This document shows, piece after piece, positions 16,109 to 49,265 of a stretch of DNA of 64,000 bases. The stretch's first letter is position 1; each line of letters starts with the position of its first letter. Location of the stretch: positions 7,829,830 to 7,893,829 of the forward strand of contig OX442426.1 of the NCBI GenBank assembly GCA_949361645.1, given 5' to 3'. The notes below the pieces were generated by a model that was not told the origin of the DNA, ran no database searches, and worked only from the letters and a program-made list of their open reading frames with translations. Source of the DNA: Spongilla lacustris. Its lineage: Eukaryota > Porifera > Demospongiae > Spongillida > Spongillidae. A program made the position numbers and the translations under genes.

Positions 16109-17110
16109 TTGGCAGGGATTGGGCCTTAGAGTGTACCAAGACATAGATTGCCCAAAACATGTCATGTGAACACAATTTAAAAACAAAATGCAAATCCATG
16201 TAAACTTTGAAAGTCTATTTTGCACTAATATGGAAATCCCAATTAAAAACCTAATCAGTACAATTAGCCAAAAATACTGTTTGTGAATTTTTATATTTTG
16301 AGGATCAGACTAAACATTATCACACAGAGGATTTTGTTTTTCATACTTTATAAATAACCATAATTACCCTAGTATTCTACATACATGTAGCAAGATTGGT
16401 AAAAATTGAAATTAAAAGTTGCGAGTCTTGTACTAGGCGATAGTAGTAGTAAATATTTTCTGCGAAAAATAACATTCTTGATTTACTATACACATGTTAA
16501 TCTTTCTATGTAAATTGTTCTCAAGTCAGGACCAGCCTTGCAGCCATAATGCATATATTATGTAGCCTTTCTGAAGTAATTGATTGCTAGTGTTAGTGGA
16601 GATGCTAGAGCAATTGGGCAATTTATGCCTTGGTGTGCTCTAGCAGGGAGCAGATATTGGGGGGGGGGGGGGGGGGGGGGGCTTGGCCTTGGCAGGGATT
16701 TAGGGGGAGGGGGGGCTTAGCAGATAAGCCCATTTTAGGGTAATTTTTACCATTCATTTGGGCTCAGATGTATCATCACCTTTTTTGTAGTGTAGTTATG
16801 TTAGCAATCAATTAATTGACCATAGCATAATATGTTTGCAATTGCGCAACCAGTTAAAGTTCATAACCAGACTCGGGGATCAGGAACCCCAGTGCTATGT
16901 GCGTATCCCTCGCATAGGCGGCGGAAGGTTATTTTGATTGGTCAGGCCATTAATAATTAATGCATGCCACACCCAGCATGCCACGCCCACACCACACATT
17001 TTAATAGAGGATTTGCAGTTACGTAATCTACCATAGCAACAGTTGCTACGGCACCATGTGAGTGGCAATCGTTATTTAGGAGTTGCACTTTACTTTTGTT
17101 TTCATGCGTA
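15967..17110. other. AT-rich non-coding stretch with two poly(G) tracts
   Basis: No coding signal was seen. Poly(G) runs of about 31 (16076-16106) and 23 (16659-16681) are both flanked by the segment GGCCTTGGCAGGGATT, so they appear to belong to a shared repeat. Confidence 0.6.
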
Positions 17111-17127
17111 TGGAGGGTTAGTGCAGC

Positions 17128-17755
17128 AATCGCTTTTCTGCTTACTTCGAGACGCTACCTGAGACAGCTAAAAAAAAGTATGTTGAGAAATTAACCGCCT
17201 TGGGTGGTATTCAAGATCCGTATGTGGAAGCTTCGGCTGAAAGCTTTATAGAGTGGCAGGACTGGCCAAATGTCCAACACGCAGACATATACAACTATTT
17301 GATCACAAGGACTAGTCCATACACAAATCAGCAACTTAAGGCCTAGGCTTATAAGTTATTTGAAGAGGGTTGGATCCAAGGGGTTACCGTGCAATCGGTT
17401 CCTTCGAGATCAGATCTTTATATTGTGACCGCTCGTGTAAGGCACTACCAAAGACTATCGGAGACACCAGTGAAGGCATGGGTAGCTGTAGAACATGTTG
17501 GAACAGTATTGTGTGATGCATTGTACCTGTATGGCGGGATTGGGAGAAGTATGCAGCCACGTGGCTGCAATACTTTTTACGATAGACGCTAATACACAAC
17601 TCAAGAACAACACCGCTTCAACATCACTACCTTGTTCGTGGTTGCCCCCAACGTTCCAGCATGTTACTTATTCAGAAATTGTTGATATTGATTTTTTTCC
17701 CCATACCAACACTGTATCACCTGTACTAGTACGTCAACCATTGCAATAGTCTTCT
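17128..17755 (+). pseudogene. Decayed SWIM zinc-finger gene (multicopy element type)
   Basis: A plus-strand reading begins KKKYVEKLTALGG and continues through DIYNYLITRTSPYTN. After an in-frame TAG near 17344 it resumes AYKLFEEGWIQGV and VTARVRHYQRLSETPVKAW. One base too many near 17515-17530 then shifts the frame into the SWIM finger CTCMAGLGEVCSHVAAILF (CxC...CxH), followed by STSLPCSWLPPTF. This arrangement recurs in multicopy animal proteins often linked to YqaJ-like nuclease domains, and is seen here as established knowledge of that protein type. No nuclease part was found downstream. One stop plus one frameshift make it a relic. Confidence 0.6.
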
Positions 17756-17849
17756 AGCTCAGGCTGTTGTAATAGCCATACTGATACCAGTTCTAAGGTT
17801 ACAAGTTCATCACATTCCCGTACACCATCCAATAAAGAGCTTAACAAGC

Positions 17850-18045
17850 TATATAACACCACCAACAAAATGAACACCACAAATCCAGCTGTGATAACTC
17901 GGCTCCCAATCCTCACAGTCACCCCTTTTCAGCGCACTAATCCACTTTCTTCTCCTTGATATCTCTTCCGGGAACCGATAAAAGTGTGTTTCTGAACCTT
18001 TGAAAAAAGGTTCTTGCAACCAGGAACGCAACAACTTTAGGCTTT
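17850..18045 (-). pseudogene. THAP zinc-finger fragment with a frameshift
   Basis: The minus strand encodes CCVPGCK, then (after a one-base frame change near 17995) HFYRFPEEISRRRKW, and finally WICGVHF. These supply the C-x(4)-C...C-x2-H ligands and core positions of the THAP DNA-binding domain, which is shared by P-element transposases and host proteins. No transposase or other domain follows. It converges with the SWIM relic. Confidence 0.55.
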
Positions 18046-18060
18046 GCCACTCAAATGGCC

Positions 18061-19240
18061 GACAGGAAACAAAAAGTAAACTATGACGTCATTTGTGCAA
18101 ATCCTCTATACCACGGCTGTTTCGAGTGGACAAAAGGCTTATAAATAGAACACACTGACATCATTTACGGTTCAAGTCAATCATGGCTAGCCGCCATCTC
18201 ATTAAAAGTTCACCCATCAAAAATGCAAAACTTGTAGCAGTAATGCACATCTTAAACCCATTTCTAACTAGTAAAACTAGTTTGTTTGTTTTTTTCACTT
18301 AAACGCATGTCCCAACGCGTAGCGTGATTCTACACTTTGCCACGCGCATATTGTACTCTCCAAATGGCGCGAAAAATGCCATTCAGTCTGGCCTTCGTAT
18401 CTTTTTTCCCGCCCTTATAAGTGGTACAAAAAGACGCAGAAGTGGAACGATCAATCTTTTTCACGTAGGAATATGTGTTTTACTCGTGGTGCCGCAGTTC
18501 CTGCCACTCACAGAAATACATAATAACACACCATCCGCTTCATGAATAATGCGCACCACCTCATAAATAGCTATGGAATCCCACCACAAATGCCGATCGG
18601 CGGGTCTCTGCATGGTATGTGGGTGCAAACTTCATACATGGCCAGCAATTGAGGACATGAATAATAAGTTACTATAGGATGATGATATTAAAATTCTGAT
18701 TTCACCAATATATTTTCCTGATTTTTTTATGATTTATCATACTTTCAAAATGGCTAATTATTAATTAAAATTAATTAACTATATTTACAACAACATGTTA
18801 TTTTATGAACGCCGCATAGTAGTTAGCTTATAAAAAGACTAGTCCTGTATTTTTGGGTGCTAAAACTCTCGTTTTGTAGCTCAAAAACCTAAATACAACA
18901 TACGCATGCGCAAAATTAATTGACTGCGTTACTCGTTCCCAGACTCTTAAAGCTCACGCGACGCAGGATCCCTCCCTCGAGCTAGTTCGCTACTAAACAT
19001 TTAGAACCTTCCGTAAGTTGTGAAGTGAATGTGTGTTGCTTGGCTTGCAAGGATGCTCTAAAAGTAATTTGTCGTGTTGGTGTGGCCTAAATTGCGCAAG
19101 TGCGGAGTATAAAAATGGTCTTGTAGGTGTTCTAGTTTGGCATAGCCCGACCTTCGCGTTTAGCGAAAACGTTCCAGGTACCACGTTCCGCCAAAATGCG
19201 AAGGTCGCGCAAGCCCAACTAGCTTTTGCATAAAAGTTTT
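18061..19240. other. Non-coding stretch with a near-palindrome
   Basis: No gene was recognised. A 58-bp imperfect palindrome occupies 19149-19206: arms begin GACCTTCGCG and end GCGAAGGTC around a GGTACC centre. Confidence 0.5.
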
Positions 19241-19249
19241 AAGCAACTT

Positions 19250-19860
19250 AACCATAAAAAGTGTGCGTGCTCTTTGTATTAAGAGTGTGAAGGGTTAATC
19301 AGCCTAACGGCAAAAATAGCCCTGTGGGTGTGGTCTTTGTAAGAGTTCGAAGGGTTAATCAACCTAGCAGCAAAAAGGGTCCTGTGGGTGTGGTCTTTGT
19401 AAGAGTGTCAGGGGTTAAGGCACATAGCCGAAAGAAACAGCCTTGTGGGTGTGTTAAGAGTGTCAGGGGTTAAAAGACATAGCGAAAGAAACTGCCCAGT
19501 GAGTGTGTTAAGAGTGTCAAGGGTTAAAGTACATAGCCGAGAGAAGCAGCCCAGTGGATGTGTTATTACTGTCAGGGGTTAAACGACAAAGCCGAGAGAA
19601 AGAGCCCAGTGGGTGTGTTAAGAGTGTCAGGGGTTAAACGACATTGGTGTTTTAAAAGTGTCAGGAGTTAAACGACATAGCCAAAAGAAACAGCCCAGTG
19701 AGTGTGTTTAGAGTGTCAAGGGTTAAAGTACATAGCCGAGAGAAGCAGCCCAGTGGGTGTGTTAAAAGTGTCAGGGGTTAAAGTACATAACCGAGAGAAA
19801 CAGCCTAGTGTGTGTGTTAATAGTGTCTGGGGTTAAACGACATAGCCGAGAGGAACAGCC
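19250..19860. repeat. ~58-bp degenerate minisatellite
   Basis: About ten copies containing GTGTTAAGAGTGTCAGGGGT, then a block ACATAGCCGAGAGAA and CAGCCCAGTG. Units vary in length and some lack the middle block. Confidence 0.9.
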
Positions 19861-20109
19861 CCTCCTTCCCTCCTCCCTCCCGCCCTCCCTCCCCCTCCTT
19901 CCCTCCCCCTCCTTCCCTCCCCCTCCTTCCCTCCCCCTCCTTCCCTCCCCCTCCTTCCTTTCCCCTCCTTCCCTCCCCCTCCTTCCCTCCCCCTCCTTCC
20001 CTCCCCCTCCTTCCCTCCCCCTCCTTCCCTCCCCCTCCTTCCTTTCCCCTCCTTCCCTCCCCCTCCTCCTCTCCCCCTCCTTCCCTCCCCCTCCTTCCCT
20101 CCTCCCTCT
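19861..20109. repeat. (CCCTCCTTCCCT)n polypyrimidine tract
   Basis: About 250 bp of C/T-only sequence ending at an assembly gap. The proline/serine-rich frames across it are artefacts. Confidence 0.95.
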
Positions 20110-20309
20110 NNNNNNNNNNNNNNNNNNNNNNNNNNNNNNNNNNNNNNNNNNNNNNNNNNNNNNNNNNNNNNNNNNNNNNNNNNNNNNNNNNNNNNNNNNN
20201 NNNNNNNNNNNNNNNNNNNNNNNNNNNNNNNNNNNNNNNNNNNNNNNNNNNNNNNNNNNNNNNNNNNNNNNNNNNNNNNNNNNNNNNNNNNNNNNNNNNN
20301 NNNNNNNNN
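20110..20309. other. Assembly gap, 200 N
   Basis: Exactly 200 unknown bases, the same length as the gap at 52314-52513. Equal sizes indicate a placeholder for unknown distance. Confidence 0.99.
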
Positions 20310-20340
20310 TCACGTGAATGTGGTTTTTGGGGGGGTGCAG

Positions 20341-23557
<3,217 letters not shown>

Positions 23558-23769
23558 GTAGTTACTCTAGTTTTGATAGGAAACACATATTGAAAGAGAA
23601 AGAGACAAATATATTTTAAAAGGAAACATTTTGAAAGAGATTTATATTTGTGAAAGGAAAGAATTTGTATTTTGAAATAGAATGTTAAAATTATATGACT
23701 GGTTTGGGAGGGTAACATAAATAGTTACAATGTGATGTGCTAACAGTATTGACACAAGTATCCTGAAGT

Positions 23770-35646
<11,877 letters not shown>

Positions 35647-36267
35647 CCAAATTGCCGCCAAAATTCCCTCGCTGGTCACGTGCTCTTAATAATACGGAGA
35701 CTACACATTCATGGCGCGTGACACTAATACATGTACATGTACTATCACTTTGCATATATATATGGCTTGATCCTGGTTATGGTATGTTCGCTCTTTCATT
35801 AATTTTGGCAAAGGATTCGCATTAAGATTTGTAGAAGTCCCGTAATGAGAATTAAAGTGGCCATTCACGAACTGCTTGAAGTAAAAGAATATGCCGAAAT
35901 ACATGATTGTATAGGAATGAAGTACATGTAGTCATACCGCCCTCGCAGTTATAAAAAATCGAAACGCGGCAATGTTATATAAGATCACAAAAATTACAGA
36001 CACGAGCACATACAATACATAATGAATGTGGATGTTAAATTCAAACTTGGATACAAGGCCAAGCTTCGAACGAACGAGCAGCCCAAATAAACACACACAC
36101 ACAAAAAAATATGCAACGGCAGGTACAACATAACCATACATGCACGCCCAAGATATAACAAATAGCCTTTTTTTTTATTTTTATTTTTTAGAGCTGGTTT
36201 TGTTTTGCTGGAAGAGATAAAGAAGAAAATGAGGTGTTGTGTGAAACTGGCTATGCAGAGTAAGAGG
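35647..36267. other. Intergenic stretch between Wnt and NCAPD2
   Basis: About 620 bp. It should contain the Wnt 3' UTR and the NCAPD2 promoter (both genes are minus strand). No coding signal or obvious repeat was seen. Confidence 0.5.
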
Positions 36268-38046
36268 TCAATTGCAGTAGTAGTCAGTCATTGTCACATT
36301 CTTGCAGTTGGTACACTCTATGCGACAGCACCATACAAACTGGCAACACTGCTGGGGAACGATAGTGGTCTTGGTAGTGTAACCTCTGCCACAGCACAGG
36401 TAATAACAGCTATCCAAGCCCTGCGAGGTTGGATTGCATTTCCGGCCGGATGTACCGAGGATACCCATATCGTTGTTCGCCGTACAGAAGTCAGGGGAAC
36501 CTGCAATGTATGCCAGGTCCGACTGGTTCAGACTTGCACTGTAAACTGGCCTCAAGGTTGTCGTTCCTGGTACCCTTGTCACTTGTTTAGCATTGATGTA
36601 CTTCCAACTAAGCGTGTCACCAAAGCTCGACACATCTGGGACCTGCTGGTAACAGGTCTGAACAGTGCATGTGCCCGACACTCCATGGCAGAGACATGTG
36701 CTGTTCCTTTGAGAGAGCACCTGAGGGTATGGAAGGAGGGGATCAGTAACCAGCAAGCTACATAGAAAACTAACTCAAACACATCACCTTACCCACCCTT
36801 TAACTGCTGTATTGGAAGTTCAAACACATCACCACACCCTCCCCTTAACTATTGTATTGGAAGTTCTCACCTGAAGTCCAACTTGGTAGTTGTGGTAGTT
36901 AACGACATCTACATCACTTATGTTTGTGGAATTATCCTTAATGAACTGAAGCACAGTATTCGAAGCATACTGTATGTTGTCACTGCAGTCATTAAATATG
37001 ATGTTTCCTTGAGCATCCTGAGTTCTCACATCCCCGACTATCTCACACTGGCAGTTGGAGACTGCACCTGTGCGACATGCCTGTGCCAGCTCGTGTGCAG
37101 CCCCAGCACTCATGAAAGAGTAGACAGCTGCACTCTCTGCGGTTCCTGTTAGACAAGGGTTAAGTTATTAAATTATACAGCCTATTAATAAAGGATAAGT
37201 GCATGTGAGTAGCTAATACGCAAATCACGCTCAGACACGTTTCCCGCCCACGGCGCAGGAGATGAAGTACTAAACATCGCCGTAGAGTACAACACCCCCA
37301 TCCCACCCTGGAGCATAAAGATTAATGTATTTAACTAACCTAAGGTTAGGAATTTTCCGAACAAGTACTGTCCCAGGAACGTTGTGCAGTTCCAGCGTGA
37401 ATTTGCGAACTCCATCTGGCACTGAACGATGGCGGCCTTTGTTCCTCTGGCAATGGCGAGAACGATTTTCTTATCCGAGGCACACGTAGCTTGTGCAAAG
37501 GGAGAAGCCAAATAGGTGCTGTTGGAGCAATCGACTGTGCTGGTGTCTGCCGATGGGTTGGACAGCGATGAAACAGACAAGCTCCTGTTGGCACGACAGA
37601 TACAATATTATTGGGTGTGTACATGGACAGCGGATGCAACAACGCTGCAATTATCAACAAGCGCAAATACATCAGCATCTCGTCTTTCGCTTTTGCAGGT
37701 CAAGCTGTTAAACATAACTGTTTTGGGTGCAAGGTGGGATTCTGTACTAGACGCTCCGGGTGTGAATTAACTAAACGGCTGCCGCAAACATAACCAAAGC
37801 GACAAACAATGCCCCCCAATCAAATTTTTTAAAACAAGGGGAAAAAAAGCGCGGATTTAGCTTCTACACCGTACTCAATGTGTGACAAGAGGAACAGGAA
37901 CACGTTTTAGGCCATAACTTTCCATGCGAAAAAAACAAAGTCCCTTACCACCACGAAGTTGAGGAGGAACTGCTTATTACCAGGTGAACAGCTACCACCA
38001 GCAAACAGAGGAATACCGCGTGCTCCTGCACAGCTCTTTTGTCCAT
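36268..38046 (-). CDS. WNT: Wnt family secreted signalling protein
   Basis: Secreted lipid-modified ligand for Frizzled receptors. Four exons in phase: 38046-37949, 37584-37340, 37145-36871, 36720-36268, giving 356 residues, the usual Wnt length. Exon 1 encodes a signal peptide (FLCLLVVAVHLVIS). Exon 2 has the Wnt N-domain hallmark VQCQMEFANSRWNC. Exon 3 has SAGAAHELAQACRTG and DCSDNIQYA. Exon 4 has the palmitoleoylation loop CLCHGVSGTC with its conserved Ser, then SPDFC, GILGTSGRKCN, CCGRGYTTK and a terminal CN. The position after the HGVSG loop has TCY where most Wnts have TCW. Orthology to a bilaterian Wnt subfamily cannot be assigned by eye. The stop sits just upstream of a T-rich tract whose complement gives AATAAA-like signals (36174-36190). 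Confidence 0.93.
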
Positions 38047-38279
38047 TCCGTCAGTTGAAAATTAAGCCAAAATATAAAGGCAAGTCAGAAGTCGCTTTAA
38101 GAGTGCTCTGCTTTCAACTGTCGTTGAAGTTGGTTTAACCTCACGTTTGCAATGTTTTTATATGGATGGAGGACTCAAACGCGCATGCGCGCATGCCGCG
38201 GAACAAGGTTTCGGGAATGGAATATCATGTATAGTTAGTTACACAGCCAGTAACAGACAGCTACAAATTTAACGTTTGC

Positions 38280-43952
<5,673 letters not shown>

Positions 43953-44353
43953 TCAACACTACAGTACAACAACAACACATAACACACAGTTGAAACAAAT
44001 TTAGATATCTTAGCTTTTAAACTACTGTCTATATAAAATTAGGCAAATTGGTTGGTGCATTGAGATGATATGTGCCCATGGAAATGTTAGAGTGAGCAGT
44101 GAGGAATTCCTATGGATGTGCTAGGAGCAGTGAGGTGAGGGAAAGAAGAATTCACACCACTTGATTCAATAAGAAGCCAGCTATTTTGCCAGCACCACAC
44201 ACACACACACACACACACATACTACTAATTCAACATCCTGTGACTGACCAGGTCAGGTGCATAGCCTCAGGGGGGAGGGGAGGGGGCTAATGAAGGATAT
44301 ACTGTATAGCAGCACAGGTACACAGGAAGAGTACCAAAGGAAATGGCAAGGCC

Positions 44354-44435
<82 letters not shown>

Positions 44436-44713
44436 ATGTGTGTGTGTGTGCGTGCGTGTGTGTGTGTGTGTATGTGCGTGTGTGTTGGATTTTAATCCCC
44501 AACAAGCAAAAGAAAGGGTTACGTGTGACTTTCACAGCTAGGTATAAAGATGGCCGCATGCATGCATGCAGAGGGAAGACAGGGGGGAGGGGGATATAAT
44601 GCACTCATAATAACAGAGTTGAAAGTGAATGACAATGTAATACCAGATGTGGACACGCCACCTGACACACCAAACAACATGTACAGCTGAAGAAAACAAT
44701 TCATATTGTTTGA

Positions 44714-44780
<67 letters not shown>

Positions 44781-46496
44781 TTCACATGCATGTGAGTGAA
44801 CCATTCCAACAGGAAATGACTTGTTTGCAGTGCTGACTGTTGACCTACAGGCACACAGAGTGAGAGAGGTCCACATGGGCATTTTAAAAAAATCAACGGA
44901 AGGCCAACCACCGTTTAACAGCTGTCAAGGGATACTTGACGATTCCCTCATTCTCTACACTCCCCCCACACCAGAGCAAATAGCAGGTGACCAAGAGGGC
45001 ATGTCCGACAACATACTTGGAATGGGGGAGGGGGTAATACCAAAACAGACGGGCATTAGTACAAATCCCTTCTGCTGCTTAAGAACATCTGCACTTAAAA
45101 AGCTGAGAAACAAGCTGTTACCTGTAAACAATTTTTGAAAATGCAAACCCTCCACTGTGTCCTGCCCTTCACATACAATGTTTTTTTTTTTTTGAAGAAT
45201 TTATGTGTAATTAATTGTTACTGGCTACAAGCCAACAGTTAGTGAAAAGAGTGATGATGGAGGATAAAAAGAAAGATCACAGGGTATGAAAATGGAGGAA
45301 CCAAAAGCGAGAAAGAAAAAACCAAACACAAAGTAAAGATGAAGACGAAGGGGGAGTGGTCAGAGGTAAAGATGAAGAGGAAGGGGGAGTGGTCAGAGGT
45401 AAAGATGAAGAGGAAGGGGGAGTGGTCGGAGGTAAAGACGAAACAAACAAGTTGCAACGACATAGACGGCCAATATCGCTTTATTCTGCATAAAGCACAG
45501 GGGCCCTTAGAAGACTACATCATCAAAAGATAATGACATAACTACACATGCCTGGTTCTCATAAACAACAAATCCTGAACAAGAGCTCACTGGCTTTGTT
45601 AGAACACACTCACTCCCTCCCTCCATCCCTTGGCTCCCACATCACATCTTCTGCTGATTGTGTGACTGAAGTGGTTTGGATTTTTACAAGTTTTATTCTT
45701 TAAAACAAAAAACCATTGTATGAAGACATCTCTTTGATGTCTTCCTAAAGACAACCATATGTGTCTGAAATCATACACAGGTGGTTTAGAACACCTTTGT
45801 CTCATCAACACATCCAGTGATTTTCTTTTACCAAAGCCATCCCAACCATGTGACCAGAAATCAAAGAAAGTGTCCAAACAGGAAAACAGCGTGTCAACCA
45901 CAAGCTGGCACATGGTAGGCTGGCAGCCCAAGATAACTTAGATGGTAGGTGGGGGAGAATAGATTGTAGGTGCAACACAGGGCAGGGTGGCACATCTCTG
46001 AAGGGCCTGCACCCTTAGATCACTAACATGCCACACATCCCCCATACTACCATCAACACCTCACCCAAAGGGGTTTGAATCCTTAGATCACAGGAGGAGT
46101 TTGGAATTAAATAATTAAATAATGTACTGCATATTTCAGTACATGAAATAGTAGGAGAGGAATCTGTCAAAACTATACAATCATTAAATTCAATTATAAC
46201 AGCTTTAAAATAAAAGTTGCTCTGCGATGTGCCAATTATTTTTTGTTTGTATCGGAACCTGCAGTAGCAAGGTTCCATATAGGATTGATTGAGGAATGAT
46301 GATGCCATCAACTTTCTCCTAGAGAATGTTTTTATTTACTTCTCTTCTTTTTAAATTTCATTTCTTCCTGATGTGGATGATCAAATGCAGGTGTCTGGGC
46401 ACTGTGTTTGGTCCTCAGCTGTATCAAACGACACCTCCAGGGATTACTGTTAAAACCAAAACACCTTAACTGATGGACAACTGCACGAGGCACCGC

Positions 46497-46655
46497 TCAT
46501 AAGGGTGTCACCATGGTACAGGGGAGCAATAATGGTGTCACCATGGTACAGGGGAGCAATAATGGTGTCACCATGGTACAGGGGAGCAACAAGGGTGTCA
46601 CCATGGTACAGGGGAGCAATAAGGGTGTCACCATGGTACAGGGGAGCAATAATGC
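46497..46655. repeat. 30-bp tandem repeat, 5 copies
   Basis: Units GGTGTCACCATGGTACAGGG followed by GAGCAATAAT, with A/G variants. Being divisible by three, it yields periodic open frames on both strands. Confidence 0.95.
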
Positions 46656-46859
46656 CCATAACTTTTCATCCTTGTTGCCAATCTCCAGATGGGTTAGGGA
46701 GTGAAAGGGAATGGAGACAGGTACATATCCAAAAGTGTTCCAGACAATCTGAAGAACACAACTGTCAGACGACCATTTAGACAAAGTACATAATTTACGC
46801 TACTTGATTAATTATAGAAAAAGCCCTCCTAATTGCACTGGCCCTGTGTGGCAGCTTTC

Positions 46860-46910
46860 AGAGAGAGTGAGAGTGAGAGAGAGTGAGAGTGAGAGAGAGA
46901 GTGAGAGAGA

Positions 46911-46995
<85 letters not shown>
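46860..46995. repeat. (GA)n microsatellite
   Basis: About 135 bp of GA with GAGT interruptions at the left end. Confidence 0.95.
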
Positions 46996-46998
<3 letters not shown>

Positions 46999-47384
46999 CA
47001 ATTTCCAGGTGCATAAAAAATTCTGGCTCATAGCTGTGCACACACAGAGCGATAAACAACTCCATATTTTGGTATGCAAATTAGACTGGATTGCACATCA
47101 AAGTGATGGATGCACAACAAAACTGCCTGGCTCAGTTCAGCTGCAATTCCCTGACAAGTGCAATTCCATATATTCCCCGTTGAAAGAAATTAGGTAAAAC
47201 AAAAGGTACCCTGGATGTGGTGGCACCCTGGATGTGGTGGTACCCTGGATGTGGGGGGTACTCTGGATGTGGTCTAGTTGTGCTAAAATGATTCACGTAA
47301 GGTTCCGTGATGAGAACGGTGTGTATGCTGCGGTGTGTATGCTGCAACACCTCCACAGCTGGCAAGCAGACTTCTCCCAACAGT

Positions 47385-47615
47385 ACCTCTAGCATACTTC
47401 TCCCAACAGTACCTCTAGCATACTTCTCCCAACAGTACCTCTAGCATACTTCTCCCAACAGTACCTCTAGCATACTTCTCCCAACAGTGCCTCTAGCATA
47501 CTTCTCCCAACAGTACCTCTAGCATACTTCTCCCAACAGTACCTCTAGCATACTTCTCCCAACAGTACCTTAAGCATACTTCTCCCAACAGTACCTCTAG
47601 CATACTTCTCCCAAC
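47385..47615. repeat. 26-bp tandem repeat, ~9 copies
   Basis: Units CATACTTCTCCCAACAGTAC followed by CTCTAG, with rare substitutions. Confidence 0.95.
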
Positions 47616-48599
47616 AAACCACACTTTGCTAAATCTGTTATGTTTGCTAACTAGCTAACTAGTTCCTAGTCCCCCTCCCCCACTGACCGCAGCCTGCACC
47701 AATAATCACTTGTCTGCAGTATTTAATCACTTATTTATGGAATCCAATGATCTCCAGGACACACTTGTCTTGTGGTGGGATAGTGTAGCTGCAAGACAGG
47801 ACCACTAATAGTAGAAGTCCTAATGCCATTAAAGGAGTATGCTAAAAAATTTCTTGGAAGTAGTTAACTGCAGCTGTCAGCAGTTAATACCTCACTAGCA
47901 TGTGATATCGTCACAGTACTCAGTACATGTAAGTATATCCAAATATAGTATATCACTATGGTAACCCAGTACATCAAGCATGTGGTATCACCATGGCTTT
48001 TTTTTTTTCTTTTTTTCTTTTTCTTTTTTTTTGGGAGCATGTGTGCCACAATGTAAAATCAGGTTCAACCAGCTAGGTCAGCTCAAATTCTACATGCCAA
48101 CAGTAACACATAACCAGAGAGTGCACCTGTAGTTAACAGGTGTGAAACCCCCATCCTGTCAGTTACATGTAGGTTACATTGGAGTGCATCTAATCTGCAT
48201 CCTGTGGGTACACTGCTTTTTACAACCACACAAATGTATGTGCAGATACATGTACACATACACACACATGTACAAAGTATGTGCAGATACACGTATATAC
48301 ACAAACATATATGTACACATGTACCCATAGACCATATATGTAAATGAGTGCGTAAGTTTTTGTGTGTGCACATGCACACACATATACTTTATACTGTAGG
48401 ATTATGCTGAAGCCTAACAAATGGATAACTACTCCAGTAATGACAAGCCCCACTGACAAGTGGTGTTGCCTCCACAGTGGGTGAGGCAACCAGGCCAGCC
48501 AATGTGAAGCAACTCCCTGTGACCACAAAGCACCTGCACAGCTGTTCACTGGTGACTTGGCTAATTGGTGGTTAATTGACAGTGTACATCTTCTTTTTT

Positions 48600-49265
48600 T
48601 TTGGGGAGGAGGGAGGAGGGGAAGGGGAGGGAGGAGGGGAGAGAAGGGAGGGGAGGGAGGAGGGGAAGGGGAGGGAGGAGGGGAGAGAAGGGAGGGGAGG
48701 GGAGGGAGGAGGAGGGGAAGGGGAGGGAGGAGGGGAGAGAAGGGAGGGGAGGGAGGAGGGAGGAGGGGAAGGGGAGGGAGGAGGGGAGAGAAGGGAGGGG
48801 AGGGAGGAGGGAGGAGGGGAAGGGGAGGGAGGAGGGGAGAGAAGGGAGGGGAGGGAGGAGGGAGGAGGGGAAGGGGAAGGGGAGGGAGGAGGGGAGAGAA
48901 GAGAGGGGAGGGGAGGAGGGAGGAGGGGAAGGGGAGGGAGGAGGGGAGAGAAGGGAGGGGAGGGAGGAGGGAGGAGGGGAAGGGGAAAGGGAGGGAGGAG
49001 GGGAGAGAAGGAGGGGAGGAGGAGGGGAGGAGGGGGGAAGGGGAAAGGGAGGGAGGAGGGGAGAGAAGGGAGGGGAGGGAGGAGGGGGAGAGAAGGGAGG
49101 GAGGGAGGAGGGAGGAGGGGAAGGGGGGAGGGAAGGGGAGAGAAGGGAGGGGAGGGAGGAGGGAGGAGGGGAAGGGGAGGGAGGAGGGGAGAGAAGGGAG
49201 GGGAGGGAGGAGGGGAAGGGGAGGAGGAGGGAAGGGAAGGGAGGGGAAGGGAGGAGGGAGGGAGG
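48600..49265. repeat. G-rich (GGGAGGAGGGGA)n satellite
   Basis: About 660 bp of G/A-only sequence on the plus strand, higher-order repeated. Long Gly/Arg/Glu or Pro/Ser open frames over it reflect base composition only. Confidence 0.95.

Noticed and set aside
37346..37678. Alternative Wnt start with a hydrophobic MLMYLRLLIIAALL head
   Set aside because: That frame does not continue into the Wnt text. The upstream exon 38046-37949 has a signal peptide and joins exon 2 in correct phase.
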